Origin: Nakamurella antarctica
Lineage (GTDB): Bacteria > Actinomycetota > Actinomycetes > Mycobacteriales > Nakamurellaceae
Length of the DNA: 64,000 nt
Reading direction: 5' to 3'
NCBI RefSeq assembly: GCF_003860405.1
Contig: NZ_CP034170.1
Span: 186,001-250,000, forward strand
This document shows, one piece after another, positions 42,119 to 50,712 of this stretch (positions within the stretch are counted from its first letter, which is position 1; each line of letters opens with the position of its first letter). The notes below the pieces were generated by a model. It was not told the DNA's origin and ran no database searches. It saw only the letters and a list, made by a program, of their open reading frames with translations. A program made the position numbers and the translations under genes.

Positions 42119-43707
42119 TGCCGTGCCGTGTGCGGCGACAGTCCTAGTTCCGAGGCAGCTTCGGGTACTTCCCAGGGTGCAGGGATCGGGAAGTAACGGT
42201 CCAGGAACAGCCGCACCGTCGCGGCCCGTTCCTCTTCGGGTACCTCGGGGAAGCTGCCGTCGTTCAGGCAGAAGAAGTCGAGTGAGCGGCTCTTGAGTAA
42301 GCCGGTGAGGGAGCGCAAACCCGAAGTAGACGTGGTGTCAACGTATTTCAGGCGCGCCCTGTCTTGGACCACTGCCCGCCCCGTCATCAGTGCGTAATAG
42401 TGGTAGAGCGAATTAGTTACTGAGATGTCGGTGGCGCTGCGGAATTTACTGGCCTGGGTGCGAGCGAAGTCTTCCGCGAATTCGGTTTCCATTTCGACCA
42501 ACACGCTTTTTCGCAGAGGGGTCGCGGCGTGTTCCAAATGACGGGTCGTCACCTTGCCGAACCTGTGGAGAAGGAGGGCCCGGTTGACCCTGGCCGCGTT
42601 TTCGTAGCCGCTGCGTTGCGGGTCGGAATCGCCCACACCGATGCGCAGTGGAGCTTGCAGGAACTTCGTCAAACCGCCGGGGGAGAAGAACATCTCGGGG
42701 CGGACAGGCCGACCGAAGAACATATCGTCGTTGGAGTACAAGAAGTGCTCGCTGAGGCCCACGATGTGCTGCAGTTGGCTTTCCACCGCGTGCGAGTTGT
42801 GCGTGGGCAAGGCATTTTGGTTGGAGAAATGATCGCTGCCGCGAACAAGGGTGACCTTGGGGTGTTCGTCGAGCCACTGCGGCCGCGGCGAATCGGTGGC
42901 AATGAAGATGTGGCGGATCCACGGTGCGAACAAGTAGATAGACCGCAGCGCGTATTTCAACTCGTCCAGTTGGCGAAACCTGGAATCGGCGTCGTCGCCT
43001 TCGCCCACCACGTAACTGTCCATCCGGCGGGCGCGGGCTCGCTGAAACTCCGCTGACGAACCATCTACCCAGGAGAACACGATGTCGATATCGAAGGTGA
43101 TGTCGGTCGCGAACTCGGCGAACATATTCTCGAGCGTCGGCCAGGTGGCGCCGTACTTCAGGACGGTGGTGTGCGGGGCTTCGTCCCGCATCACGCGCTT
43201 GCGCGTGAGCGAATTATCCACGGGCGCGATAATGGAGTTTTTGCGCATTGACCACATCTCGAGCTGAACCCCCGACGAGGCGCCGTATTTCAGGCCTCCG
43301 CGAAGTTCTACGCGCGGCCGGAACAACCGGAAGATGCGGCACCTCCCTCTTTCTGACGGCCATCCCGCCGACATCAGGAAGGGTTCCTTGTCCTTGCCAT
43401 CTGCAGGCTTGGCGTAGAACGGTTCGTTTGCCAATGACGCGCTCAACGCCGTCATGATCGCGACGCGCTGGCGCCAGTTGACCGCGAGCACGGGGCGCTC
43501 ATCGTTGCCGCGCACCAGCAGGTATTCGAATCCGCCCGCATCGAGAACATCTTTGATGGCTAACAGGTCGGCAATCATTGCCTGCTGGGGGGTCAGCTCG
43601 CTGTTGACGAGCGTCAAACGCCCTTGGTGCATGACAATATCGTCGCGTTGCAACAGCTTCGAGGGTTCTTCCGCGCCGGAGCGAGCCTCGGCGGCGACAG
43701 ATTTCAT
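42115..43707 (-). CDS. Stealth-family sugar-phosphate transferase (CpsY-like)
   Basis: The family makes phosphodiester-linked capsule or wall polysaccharides by moving hexose-1-phosphate units. The 530-residue protein has conserved region 1 in DIDIVFSWVDGSSAEF, region 2 in DELKYALRSIYLFAPWIRHI and FIATDSP, region 3 in LYSNDDMFFGRPV and a C-terminal region 4 with LNDGSFPEVPEEER. The N-terminal about 200 residues are the less conserved extension also seen in the mycobacterial protein Rv0806c (CpsY), whose gene lies beside Rv0805. Its promoter must lie between 43707 and 44049, shared with the divergent ABC transporter gene. Confidence 0.92.
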   Translation of the reverse strand: MKSVAAEARSGAEEPSKLLQRDDIVMHQGRLTLVNSELTPQQAMIADLLAIKDVLDAGGFEYLLVRGNDERPVLAVNWRQRVAIMTALSASLANEPFYAKPADGKDKEPFLMSAGWPSERGRCRIFRLFRPRVELRGGLKYGASSGVQLEMWSMRKNSIIAPVDNSLTRKRVMRDEAPHTTVLKYGATWPTLENMFAEFATDITFDIDIVFSWVDGSSAEFQRARARRMDSYVVGEGDDADSRFRQLDELKYALRSIYLFAPWIRHIFIATDSPRPQWLDEHPKVTLVRGSDHFSNQNALPTHNSHAVESQLQHIVGLSEHFLYSNDDMFFGRPVRPEMFFSPGGLTKFLQAPLRIGVGDSDPQRSGYENAARVNRALLLHRFGKVTTRHLEHAATPLRKSVLVEMETEFAEDFARTQASKFRSATDISVTNSLYHYYALMTGRAVVQDRARLKYVDTTSTSGLRSLTGLLKSRSLDFFCLNDGSFPEVPEEERAATVRLFLDRYFPIPAPWEVPEAASELGLSPHTARH

Positions 43708-44048
43708 AATGGACCCCCTCGATACAGCGGTTGCGCCTCGTTAGAGCTACTGCGAACACAGCAATTCGGTTGTCGAAAAGTATTCGCCCGAGGCGTGAAT
43801 CCGCTGGCGGGTCTGGTGGACACCCGCTGCTGTCGATGACGGCGCGACACGCTGGGACGTCTCCATTCTAGCCCGCGCGGCGCGCCACGATATTTTTTGC
43901 GCCGCCAGCGGAAGAGTTCGCTCGGAGGTGGCACCGCGACGTCGAGAGCGCCGATGATGGAAGCTGCGCGGGCCGCACCCTCGCATGCCGTAGCACCGGG
44001 CACCGCTTCGGTGGTGGCCACACCCACGCAGTTGAGGAGCATTTCACA
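43708..44048. other. Divergent promoter region, nothing else recognised
   Basis: About 340 bases between two divergent genes. Open frames of about 80-110 residues on the minus strand overlap one another and have no recognisable domain. Confidence 0.4.
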
Positions 44049-45947
44049 GTGCGAGATAGCGCGAGTTTCTCGATGATGCGCGCCGCTCGGCGCGAGCCAG
44101 GTATTGAACGCAAGCCGTTGGCCAAGGGCCTCGCGAGGCGGGTCCTCACGTTTGCCCGTCCGTTTCGCCGGTTGCTCGCAATGTTTACCGTTCTGGTCGT
44201 CTTCGCTGCGTTGATCAGCGTGGCCACCCCGTTACTGGCCGGCCGAGTTGTCAACGAGATCACCAGCAATGGGCGCGTGTCTGTTGTCGTGTGGACGGCG
44301 ATCTTTATCGCGGGGCTGGCGGTCGTTGATGCCGTGCTCTCGTATGTGCAGCGCTGGTACTCGGCGCGTATCGGTGAGGGGCTGATTTTTAAGCTGCGCT
44401 CTGCGGTCTTCACGCACATTCAATCGATGCCGCTGGCATTTTTCACGCGCACCCAGACCGGCGCGTTGGTGAGCCGCCTCAACAACGACGTTCTGGGGGC
44501 GCAACAGGCATTCACGTCCACCCTGTCCGGGATCGTTAGCAACGCTGTCAGCCTCGTCATCACCGCCACCGTGATGTTTACGCTGTCGTGGCAAATCACC
44601 GCGCTGGCCCTGGTGTTGCTACCGGTATTCGTATTCCCCGCCAAGCGCGTCGGCCGCCAGCTACAAACGATCACCAGGGAGTCCTACAGCCTGAACGCGT
44701 CGATGAACACGACGATGACGGAGCGCTTCAACGTCTCGGGCGCGTTGCTGGTGAAGCTGTTCGGTCGTCCGCAGGTCGAGGCGCAGTCGTTTTCGGATAA
44801 AGCGCAGCGGGTCCGCGATATCGGCATCAGGTCGGCTATGTATGCACGGGCGTTATTCGTCGCGTTGAGTCTGGTGGCAGCGTTGGCGCAGGCGCTGGTC
44901 TACGGCCTCGGCGGGTACTACGCGCTGACCGGACAGCTCTCTGCGGGCACCGTGGTCACGCTGGCATTGTTGCTTTCTCGGCTGTACGGGCCGTTGATGG
45001 CGCTGTCGAATGTGCGTATAGATGTGATGAGCGCGCTCGTTAGTTTTGAGCGAGTGTTTGAGGTGTTGGATCTGCCGCCGATGGTTGCCGATGCACCCGG
45101 CGCCGTGGAGCTGGCGGATGCCACCGCCGCGGACGTCACGTTCACCGATGTTCGGTTCTCTTACCCGCGAGCAGCGGAGGTGTCCCTTGCGTCCCTAGAG
45201 GACGTCGCCGTTCTTGACCAGTCCTCTCCCGCAGAAGTGTTGAAGGGCCTCACTTTTACCGCACATGCCGGCCAGATGTTGGCGCTGGTTGGCCATTCCG
45301 GGGCGGGCAAGACCACTATCAGCCAGCTGATCCCGCGTATTTATGACGTCCGCGGCGGCGCCATTCGCATCGGGGAGCAAGACGTCCGCGGTGTGACCCA
45401 GCAATCCCTGCGCGATGCTATCGGCGTTGTGAGCCAGGACGCGCACCTGTTCCATGACACCATCGGCGCCAACCTGCGGTATGCAAAGCCGACCGCCACG
45501 GATGACGAAATCTGGGAAGCATTGCGGGCAGCCAACATCGCTGACAAGATCGCCGAGCTACCGGAACGACTCGACACGCTGGTCGGCGATCGCGGGTATC
45601 GACTTTCCGGTGGGGAGAAGCAACGTGTCGCAATCGCCAGGCTGCTCCTCAAGTCCCCGAGCATTGTGATCCTCGACGAGGCAACGGCGCACCTGGATAG
45701 CGAGAGTGAACACGCGGTTCAGGGCGCCTTGGCGGTGGCTCTGGCAGGCCGCACCAGTATCGTGATAGCGCACCGCCTCTCGACAATCCGTGCAGCACAC
45801 CAGGTGTTGGTGATCGACGACGGACGAATTGTGGAATCCGGTACTCACTCAGACCTGTTGGAACTCGGGGGAGCGTACGCAGAGCTCTACCGAACTCAGT
45901 TTGCTGAGCCCGGATATCGAAACACCGGAGGCGAAGGTGGCTCGTGA
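44049..45947 (+). CDS. ABC exporter, fused permease and ATPase
   Basis: The 632-residue half-transporter forms a homodimer or heterodimer. Six membrane helices (first [18 protein letters not shown]) with the intracellular segment [20 protein letters not shown] make up residues about 40-330. The nucleotide-binding domain has Walker [15 protein letters not shown]-loop [12 protein letters not shown], signature [16 protein letters not shown], Walker [18 protein letters not shown] and the switch His in [10 protein letters not shown]. An unusual insert ([15 protein letters not shown]) lies between the A-loop region and Walker A. The substrate is unknown; drug or lipid export is usual in this family. 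It overlaps smpB by 11 bases. Confidence 0.93.
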   Translation: MRDSASFSMMRAARREPGIERKPLAKGLARRVLTFARPFRRLLAMFTVLVVFAALISVATPLLAGRVVNEITSNGRVSVVVWTAIFIAGLAVVDAVLSYVQRWYSARIGEGLIFKLRSAVFTHIQSMPLAFFTRTQTGALVSRLNNDVLGAQQAFTSTLSGIVSNAVSLVITATVMFTLSWQITALALVLLPVFVFPAKRVGRQLQTITRESYSLNASMNTTMTERFNVSGALLVKLFGRPQVEAQSFSDKAQRVRDIGIRSAMYARALFVALSLVAALAQALVYGLGGYYALTGQLSAGTVVTLALLLSRLYGPLMALSNVRIDVMSALVSFERVFEVLDLPPMVADAPGAVELADATAADVTFTDVRFSYPRAAEVSLASLEDVAVLDQSSPAEVLKGLTFTAHAGQMLALVGHSGAGKTTISQLIPRIYDVRGGAIRIGEQDVRGVTQQSLRDAIGVVSQDAHLFHDTIGANLRYAKPTATDDEIWEALRAANIADKIAELPERLDTLVGDRGYRLSGGEKQRVAIARLLLKSPSIVILDEATAHLDSESEHAVQGALAVALAGRTSIVIAHRLSTIRAAHQVLVIDDGRIVESGTHSDLLELGGAYAELYRTQFAEPGYRNTGGEGGS

Positions 45948-46416
45948 CACCACCGGTCGAAAGCTGATCGCCTCCAACAAGAAAGCTCGACACGACTACC
46001 TCGTTATCGACACTATCGAGGCGGGGATTGTGCTGACCGGTACCGAGGTGAAATCGCTTCGGGAGGGCCGCGCATCTCTCGTCGAGGGGTACGCCACCAT
46101 CACCGACAACGAAGTGTGGCTTCGCAACGTCCACATTCTCGAATACCTTCAGGGAACATGGACCAATCACGCGGCGCGGCGGCCCCGCAAGCTCTTGCTG
46201 CACCGCCGGCAGATCGCCAAACTTGCCGCCGAGGTCCGCGACGGCGGACATGCATTGGTGCCCCTGAGTTTGTATTTCCTTGACGGCAAGGTAAAGCTCG
46301 AGCTGGCTTTGGCCAAGGGTAAGAAAACATACGACAAGCGTCACGCGTTGGCCGAACGCGACGCCAACCGCGAGATTCAACGCGAAGTGAGTCGGCGCTA
46401 CAAGGGCCAAATCTGA
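45937..46416 (+). CDS. smpB: SsrA-binding protein SmpB
   Basis: SmpB binds tmRNA and delivers it to stalled ribosomes. The start is GTG 45937 ([14 protein letters not shown]) preceded by GGAGGCGAA, giving 159 residues. The family motifs are [51 protein letters not shown] and the basic C-terminal tail [20 protein letters not shown]. The gene is translationally linked to the ABC exporter. No tmRNA gene follows it, as it does in some genomes. Confidence 0.97.
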   Translation: MARDTTGRKLIASNKKARHDYLVIDTIEAGIVLTGTEVKSLREGRASLVEGYATITDNEVWLRNVHILEYLQGTWTNHAARRPRKLLLHRRQIAKLAAEVRDGGHALVPLSLYFLDGKVKLELALAKGKKTYDKRHALAERDANREIQREVSRRYKGQI

Positions 46417-46424
46417 CCTCTAGC

Positions 46425-46546
46425 AATATATCTCACTGTAGTTCACTACTACAGACGGCGAGCCCGCCTTTACGCTTCGGCGGGAACTACCAGCACCCTC
46501 GGGCGGGACAATGTAGTTCGGGGTGCCCGAGGCCAAAAGATATATT
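46425..46546 (+). ncRNA. Candidate structured RNA or attenuator after smpB
   Basis: The 122 bases form a nested set of inverted repeats. An outer 9-bp stem (AATATATCT with AGATATATT) encloses three hairpins: CTGTAGT/ACTACAG (46436-46454), CCCGCC/GGCGGG (46463-46484) and CCTCGGGC/GCCCGAGG (46497-46532). In addition, GAACTAC at 46484-46490 can pair with either GTAGTTC at 46438-46444 or the one at 46513-46519, which would compete with the hairpins. This could be a switch-like RNA, the smpB terminator, or a small palindromic insertion. The strand and the product are inferred only from neighbouring genes. Confidence 0.4.
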
Positions 46547-46547
46547 A

Positions 46548-46585
46548 ACGACAACAAAGATTGTCGTTGACAACGCAGGTTGTCG
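46548..46585. promoter_or_regulatory. Two operators GACAAC-N4-RTTGTC
   Basis: Two copies of a 16-bp inverted repeat, GACAACAAAGATTGTC at 46550-46565 and GACAACGCAGGTTGTC at 46569-46584, lie 19 bases apart, about 20 bases before the short gene at 46603. The same motif precedes the HTH gene at 47218, so both are probably bound by that protein. The second copy starts with TTGACA, a possible -35 box. Confidence 0.7.
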
Positions 46586-46602
46586 TGGTGCACACTTCCC
46601 AC

Positions 46603-46722
46603 ATGCCAATCAGCGAGCAGTTCCAAAACATCGCCTCAGCCCTCGCCAGGGTGATAGCTGGCAGCACCGGAAGGCCTCGCGGCCGGCTGATCATCAAGCG
46701 GCGCAGGCGCTCTGGGCGCTAA
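46603..46722 (+). CDS. Possible 39-residue basic peptide
   Basis: ATG 46603 opens a short frame reading MPISEQFQNIASALARVIAG and ending in a strongly basic tail (KRRRRSGR). It lies directly after the two operators and before the YiaA-like gene. There is no clear ribosome binding site; the transcript may be leaderless. An amphipathic helix plus a basic tail could bind RNA, DNA or membrane. Support comes from position only. Confidence 0.45.
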   Translation: MPISEQFQNIASALARVIAGSTGRPRGRLIIKRRRRSGR

Positions 46723-46783
46723 GCCAGCCGCATTTCCGCACCTCCCATCGCAGCAAACCACCCACACTCAAAGGAGCACCACC

Positions 46784-47080
46784 ATGTCCACACCCAAGGT
46801 CGCAGCAAAAAACACTTCAGCATTCTTCGGCGCTTCCATCGCCTTTCTCGGACTGACCGGCATCTGGAACATCGGGAACCTCTGGATGCTCAACATCACC
46901 GTGCAAGACCGGTACACGATCGGCATGGGCATCATCGCCTCGATGTTTGCTGTGGTGGTGGTGTCCAAGGTGGTCCGCGACAAGGAAGATGCCAACGACT
47001 TCGTGAACGGCATTCGCCAGGCCCGTTACGAAGAGGTGCTGGCCAATGCCCCGGCCCCTGGCCTTGGCCAAACGTATTAA
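46784..47080 (+). CDS. YiaA/YiaB-family two-helix membrane protein
   Basis: This 98-residue protein has AAAGGAG in front of ATG 46784. Two membrane helices (AFFGASIAFLGLTGIWNIGN and IGMGIIASMFAVVVVSKVVR) with the conserved SKVVRDKEDANDF end match the YiaA/YiaB domain, whose function is unknown. It probably shares the operator-controlled promoter with the 39-residue peptide upstream. Confidence 0.8.
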   Translation: MSTPKVAAKNTSAFFGASIAFLGLTGIWNIGNLWMLNITVQDRYTIGMGIIASMFAVVVVSKVVRDKEDANDFVNGIRQARYEEVLANAPAPGLGQTY

Positions 47081-47110
47081 CCCGATTTTTCGCGTGCGCA
47101 CGCGATAAAC

Positions 47111-47147
47111 CAGAGGCGCCCAGGCCACGCCGGCCAGGGCGCCTCTG
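47111..47147 (+). terminator. Terminator hairpin after the YiaA-like gene
   Basis: CAGAGGCGCC pairs with GGCGCCTCTG, with an additional inner GGCC/GGCC pairing, 30 bases after the stop codon. The tail is only weakly T-rich. Confidence 0.65.
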
Positions 47148-47167
47148 CCGTTTCCGCTCCGGCTCCC

Positions 47168-47189
47168 ATCGACAACGACAGTTGTCGAT
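47168..47189. promoter_or_regulatory. Operator copy upstream of the HTH gene
   Basis: ATCGACAAC-GACA-GTTGTCGAT is a perfect palindrome containing GACAAC-N4-GTTGTC, the third copy of this motif within 650 bases. It ends 28 bases before the start codon at 47218 and suggests autoregulation. Confidence 0.7.
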
Positions 47190-47217
47190 GAGAGCGATTG
47201 TCCGGCACACTCAAGTA

Positions 47218-47610
47218 ATGGAGCTCACCGAGATGTACGACTACATCGAGAACCTCATCGACAAAGCAGCAACCCAGGCCAACGGCGACACGGACGACAG
47301 TACTGAGTTCGCGCTCGATCTGACGAAGATCGAACTCATCTCGAAGGCGCGGGTGGCGCTAGACATCATCGAGGCGTTGGCAGTACACCGCCTGCGTACT
47401 TCACTGCCGCAGGCTAGCTATGGCGACATCGGCGAATCCCAGGGAATTAGCAAGCAGGCCAGCAGGATTCGGCACACGAAGTTGGAGCAAGTGCTTAAAG
47501 TCCACCAGATCGATGGCAAGCGGCACGCCATGGCAAAAGTGGTGGCGCCGACCAAACATCGTCGAGCAGCAAAGCCCACCCGGGTGACTCGGAAAGAATT
47601 GCAAAGCTAA
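47218..47610 (+). CDS. Small HTH DNA-binding protein, probable regulator of the GACAAC operators
   Basis: The 130-residue protein starts at ATG 47218 (MELTEMYDYIENL); an earlier ATG at 47182 falls inside the operator and is less likely. Residues about 62-90 (LPQASYGDIGESQGISKQASRIRHTK) form a sigma-region-4-like helix-turn-helix. The N-terminus is acidic and helical, and the C-terminus basic (KHRRAAKPTRVTRKEL). It is flanked by a palindrome also found twice in front of the neighbouring small genes, so it is probably their repressor or activator. Family name not known to me. Confidence 0.7.
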   Translation: MELTEMYDYIENLIDKAATQANGDTDDSTEFALDLTKIELISKARVALDIIEALAVHRLRTSLPQASYGDIGESQGISKQASRIRHTKLEQVLKVHQIDGKRHAMAKVVAPTKHRRAAKPTRVTRKELQS

Positions 47611-47685
47611 AGCAATCGCATATTTTGCGGGCAAACTCTTCCCGCACTACGACCGCGCGCCACCTGATGGTGGCATCATCGGCCC

Positions 47686-49191
47686 ATGGCCATATCAAAC
47701 GAAGAAAGCATCGCGTACCCAGCTCCCGGGTCGCGCCCGTCGCGTAGCGCCACCGAACACATCTCGCCGCACGTCGTCGTATTGTTCGGCGCAACCGGAG
47801 ACCTGGCGCGCCGCAAGCTGTTGCCCGGCCTCACGCACCTCGCGCTGTCGTCGTTGACGCCGGAAATTCAGATCGTCGGGACCTCGCTGGAGGCCTTCGA
47901 CGATGAGTCGTTCCGTGAGTTTGCGCGGCAGGCGGTGTCGGAGTTCAGCACCCACGCGCTGTCGGATGCGCAGTGGGACTGCTTTGCCAAGAACCTGCAT
48001 TACGTGCCGCAAAGTGCGGGGCCTGCGGAGTTGGCCGCGGCGGTCCTGCGGGCGGAAACCGAACTCGGAGATGACGTCCTTCGGCTGCACTATCTTTCTG
48101 TGCCGCCGAAAGCGGCGCTCGCGGTAATCAAAATGTTGAAAGACGCAGACCTCGTGGCCCGCTCGCGCGTCATTATGGAGAAGCCTTTCGGTACCGATCT
48201 GGAAAGCGCGATCCACCTTAACGACCAGGTCCACGAAACGTTTTTCGAGAGTCAGATCTTCCGCATCGACCATTTTCTCGGCAAAGAGCCAGCCCAGAAC
48301 ATTCTGGCGTTCAGGTTTGCGAATGGCCTGTTCGAGCCGATTTGGAACCGCAACTTCATCGATCACATTCAGATCGATATTCCGGAGACACAGGGACTTG
48401 ACCGCCGCGCGGAGTTCTACGAGTCCACCGGCGCCTACAAGGATATGGTCGTCACCCACCTCCTTCAGGTGATGGCTTTCGTCGCCATGGAACCGCCGAC
48501 CGCGCTCGAGCCGCGCGCTATTAGCGAAGAGAAGAACAAAGTATTCAGGTCAATGTTGCCTGTTCGGCCGAGCGATGTAGTGCGGGGCCAGTACAGCGGA
48601 TACCGCGACGAGCACGGCGTGGCGCCTGACTCGGACACCGAGACTTTTATCGCGCTGAAGGTGCGGATCGACAATTGGCGGTGGGCGGGTGTGCCGTTCT
48701 ATCTGCGGACGGGTAAGAAAATGGCGGAGGGGCAGCGGATTATTTCGATCGCTTTCCGGGAGGCGCCGAAGAGCATGTTCCCGCCGGGGTCCGGCGTGGG
48801 ATCTCAGGGACCGGATCATTTGACGTTCGATCTCGCGGATGCATCAAAGGTATCTCTGTCCTTCTACGGCAAGCGGCCTGGACCCGGGATGCGGCTGGAC
48901 AAGTTGTCAATGCAGTTCGCGACGCAGGAGACGGACCACTCCGCGGATGTGCTTGAGGCGTACGAGCGGCTGATTCTTGACGCGATGCGCGGCGACCACA
49001 CGCTGTTCACCACTGCCGAGGGCATCGAAAGCCTGTGGGAGCGTTCAATTCCCCTGCTGGACGACCCACCTGCGGTGAAGACTTACGCCCCCGGGACATG
49101 GGGACCGAATGCCATCCATCAGCTGGTTGCTCCCCACGCGTGGCGGTTGCCCTTCGAACGCACCTGGCGCGAGAAGAAGTCCACGTCCTAG
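47686..49191 (+). CDS. zwf: Glucose-6-phosphate 1-dehydrogenase
   Basis: This enzyme oxidises glucose-6-phosphate to 6-phosphogluconolactone with NADP, the entry to the pentose phosphate route. The 501 residues carry the nucleotide-binding [19 protein letters not shown] near residue 30, [14 protein letters not shown], the catalytic [10 protein letters not shown] near residue 197 and [12 protein letters not shown]. The last residues ([13 protein letters not shown]) fit actinobacterial forms. It stands alone, without opcA or tal/tkt neighbours, so it may be a second, non-operonic copy. Confidence 0.96.
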   Translation: MAISNEESIAYPAPGSRPSRSATEHISPHVVVLFGATGDLARRKLLPGLTHLALSSLTPEIQIVGTSLEAFDDESFREFARQAVSEFSTHALSDAQWDCFAKNLHYVPQSAGPAELAAAVLRAETELGDDVLRLHYLSVPPKAALAVIKMLKDADLVARSRVIMEKPFGTDLESAIHLNDQVHETFFESQIFRIDHFLGKEPAQNILAFRFANGLFEPIWNRNFIDHIQIDIPETQGLDRRAEFYESTGAYKDMVVTHLLQVMAFVAMEPPTALEPRAISEEKNKVFRSMLPVRPSDVVRGQYSGYRDEHGVAPDSDTETFIALKVRIDNWRWAGVPFYLRTGKKMAEGQRIISIAFREAPKSMFPPGSGVGSQGPDHLTFDLADASKVSLSFYGKRPGPGMRLDKLSMQFATQETDHSADVLEAYERLILDAMRGDHTLFTTAEGIESLWERSIPLLDDPPAVKTYAPGTWGPNAIHQLVAPHAWRLPFERTWREKKSTS

Positions 49192-49195
49192 GGCA

Positions 49196-50380
49196 TCAGA
49201 CCCGGGCTCTGTTGGCTGCCGACACGGCGAGGGGGGTTGCCACCAGGATCAAAATTCCGCAGCCAGCAAATGTCCAAGAAAATCCTGCTCCCGCGCTGGC
49301 GACGAGCCCGACGAGGAGGGCTCCGATAGCTGTTCCCGAATCGAACGCCGCGTTCCACATGGCACTTGCGGTGGCTTGCCGGTCCGGGCCTGCAAGTGCA
49401 AATGCGAGCAACAGCGTCAGGTTTTGTGCTGATCCGTAGCTAATTCCCAGGAAGAATGCGCCAGCCAGCACCAAGGCCCCACTGCTCTGAGCGATGCCGA
49501 GAGCCAGTGCCACCATGCCAACTGCGCCGCAGGTGATTCCCACGGGAAGCAACAACCGGGAGCCAGTGCGATCGAACAAGAGGCCGACGCCCCATCTGCT
49601 TACAGCGGCGACCAGACCCAGGATCACCAAGGCCAAAGTGGTAACGGTGGCGCTGGTGTTGACGATGGGTAGGAACGTCAGGACCGCACCGCCCGCGAGG
49701 GTGATGACCAGCAATACGAGGGTGATTCCGGTGATCGCGCGGACACTTTTCCCCAGCGGGGTGACGGGTTGGTTTGCCGGAGTTTCTTCGTGGGGTTTGA
49801 ACTGCGCGAACCCCCTCACCAGGAAAAGTGCCAAGACGGGCGCGGCTCCGAATAGCGCGACCCAGTAGAAGTTCCCGGCGTTGGTCACGGCGACGCCGAC
49901 GGGGACACAGATGAGATTCGGGATTGCGATGGCGAGGCCGTAAATGCCGATTACTTCGCCACGTCGGCGGGCTGGGACCATGCCGGCGGCAGCAATCGGC
50001 ATCATCACTGTGATCACCCCGAAACCCGCGCCGCGGACGGCGGAAACCACCAGTAGCCACCACAGGTCATGGCTCAGCAGGTAGAACGGGCTCGCGCCGC
50101 CGAGGGCGATCAGGCCAGCAGCGAGGGTGACGCCAACGCCGAGGGTCCGGATCATCGCCGGAACCAGGAGTTGGGTAGCTACGGTGCAGGCGAGCATGAC
50201 GGTGGTAACGAGGCCGGCAGAGCCTTCGCTGGCCCCGCCGGCAACTGCCCACAGCGGGAGAGACGACAGCGTGAAGAAGAAACTGACAAAAGCGAAAATG
50301 CTGACGAGGACGAGCCTTTGGACGTCAGACTGCGCCCAGAGGGAGCCTGACGTTTTTTGCGGGGTAGGGTCAGATGACAT
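49196..50380 (-). CDS. Major facilitator superfamily transporter
   Basis: I start at ATG 50380 (MSSDPTPQKTSGS), giving 394 residues; the open frame upstream is arginine- and leucine-rich in an atypical way. About twelve helices are visible, starting with VLVSIFAFVSFFFTLSSLPL. The loop after helix two resembles the MFS signature (AAGMVPARRRGEVIGIYG for the second half of the N-domain). The substrate is unknown; drug export is common for this size. It converges with zwf, with only four bases between the ends. Confidence 0.87.
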   Translation of the reverse strand: MSSDPTPQKTSGSLWAQSDVQRLVLVSIFAFVSFFFTLSSLPLWAVAGGASEGSAGLVTTVMLACTVATQLLVPAMIRTLGVGVTLAAGLIALGGASPFYLLSHDLWWLLVVSAVRGAGFGVITVMMPIAAAGMVPARRRGEVIGIYGLAIAIPNLICVPVGVAVTNAGNFYWVALFGAAPVLALFLVRGFAQFKPHEETPANQPVTPLGKSVRAITGITLVLLVITLAGGAVLTFLPIVNTSATVTTLALVILGLVAAVSRWGVGLLFDRTGSRLLLPVGITCGAVGMVALALGIAQSSGALVLAGAFFLGISYGSAQNLTLLLAFALAGPDRQATASAMWNAAFDSGTAIGALLVGLVASAGAGFSWTFAGCGILILVATPLAVSAANRARV

Positions 50381-50712
50381 GACGGGGGGTGCTGCACTTC
50401 CCAGAGATTTCCGGCCCAGGCAGGTTCTAAAAGTGTTGGGACACCAGCGAAGTACCAGGGAAGCCCGGGCCGACGGCCGCAGACTGCGACCCCAGCTTAT
50501 AGGTCGCACGCACCGGCTGCGAGTTTCGAAGGTGGGGGGACAGCTCCGTAGACAAAGCGCAGGCTGGCATCGGTCTCAGTGTCGATGGGTTCATCGGCGC
50601 TAGCTCGCTGGCCAGCGCAGCGGCCGTCGCCTTGTTGACGCGCACCCTCATTCCGGGCCTGCCAGCCGGCGACCGAGGTGCTGGTTGCCAAGTGTGCGGG
50701 CACTGCCCAGCA
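50381..50712. other. Intergenic region with a doubtful split small frame
   Basis: The region between the MFS gene start and the end of the SNF2 gene. On the minus strand an open frame from 50651 (MRVRVNKATAAALASELA) becomes more protein-like if joined with a different frame (SADEPIDTETDASLRFVYGA, stop near 50500). A frameshifted small gene is possible, but there is no family match. Confidence 0.3.

Noticed and set aside
46417-46600. tmRNA (ssrA) downstream of smpB
   Set aside because: No tRNA-like acceptor/T-arm ends and no tag-peptide reading frame could be found; the folded structure is different.
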